Numbering within the stretch: position 1 is the stretch's first letter
Assembly: GCF_030269365.1 (NCBI RefSeq)
Contig: NZ_BSTF01000024.1
Location: forward strand, 63,059 to 107,030
Length of the DNA stretch: 43,972 bases
Reading direction: 5' to 3'
DNA from: Lentzea sp. NBRC 102530
GTDB taxonomy: Bacteria > Actinomycetota > Actinomycetes > Mycobacteriales > Pseudonocardiaceae
Content: more notes on this DNA, generated by a model
Databases searched by the model: none
Told to the model about the DNA's origin: nothing
The model's input: the letters and a program-made list of their open reading frames with translations, nothing else
DNA letters: not shown here

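Noticed and set aside
38169..41441. A plus-strand open frame of 1,090 codons
   Set aside because: It lies opposite the beta-rich region of the giant gene and shows no ribosome site or recognisable domain.

Overview
The window is high-G+C, actinobacterial-looking DNA, carrying WXG100 proteins, a type VII secretion-associated protein and G/C-rich third codon positions. Pseudonocardiales or a related actinomycete order is plausible but not proven. Every gene I can support lies on the minus strand, so transcription runs from right to left. Long plus-strand open frames are shadows of high-G+C coding sequence.

About 80% of the window (8313 to the right edge) is one reading frame of at least 11,739 codons. 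It stays open for another 146 codons to the edge without a stop or a start, so the true N-terminus lies outside. The visible protein reads as follows: a zincin-like domain; a long beta-rich region with an internal duplication; a coiled coil; a Pro/Thr linker; a second zincin-like domain; a helical region; a Tox-PL-type glutamine-deamidase fold that has lost its catalytic residues; module A; a papain-like cysteine peptidase candidate; a second inactivated Tox-PL fold; modules B to F; a truncated module head; and a third, decayed zincin-like domain. Each module is about 1,030-1,060 residues and carries one His/Cys pair, with the Cys 55 residues after the His in all but module A (57). By eye the whole protein has only seven cysteines: six are the Cys of these pairs and one is the papain-like nucleophile candidate.

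The next gene (4492-8334) overlaps the end of the giant frame. It is a free-standing seventh module, closely related to module F, followed by another truncated head. A type VII secretion-associated protein gene (3486-4220) follows, closed by a strong hairpin terminator (3347-3388).

Further left is a second transcription group: two tandem WXG100 genes (3127-2798 and 2753-2463), a 12-bp hairpin, an EspC-like helical protein with a Thr/Pro tail (2362-1736), and a long WXG-motif protein with a Pro/Gly-rich tail that runs off the left edge (1672-1). I infer a type VII secretion-linked locus whose giant product is a multi-protease or pseudo-enzyme protein of polymorphic-toxin ancestry. Secretion and self-processing of the giant are hypotheses; nothing in the sequence shows them directly.
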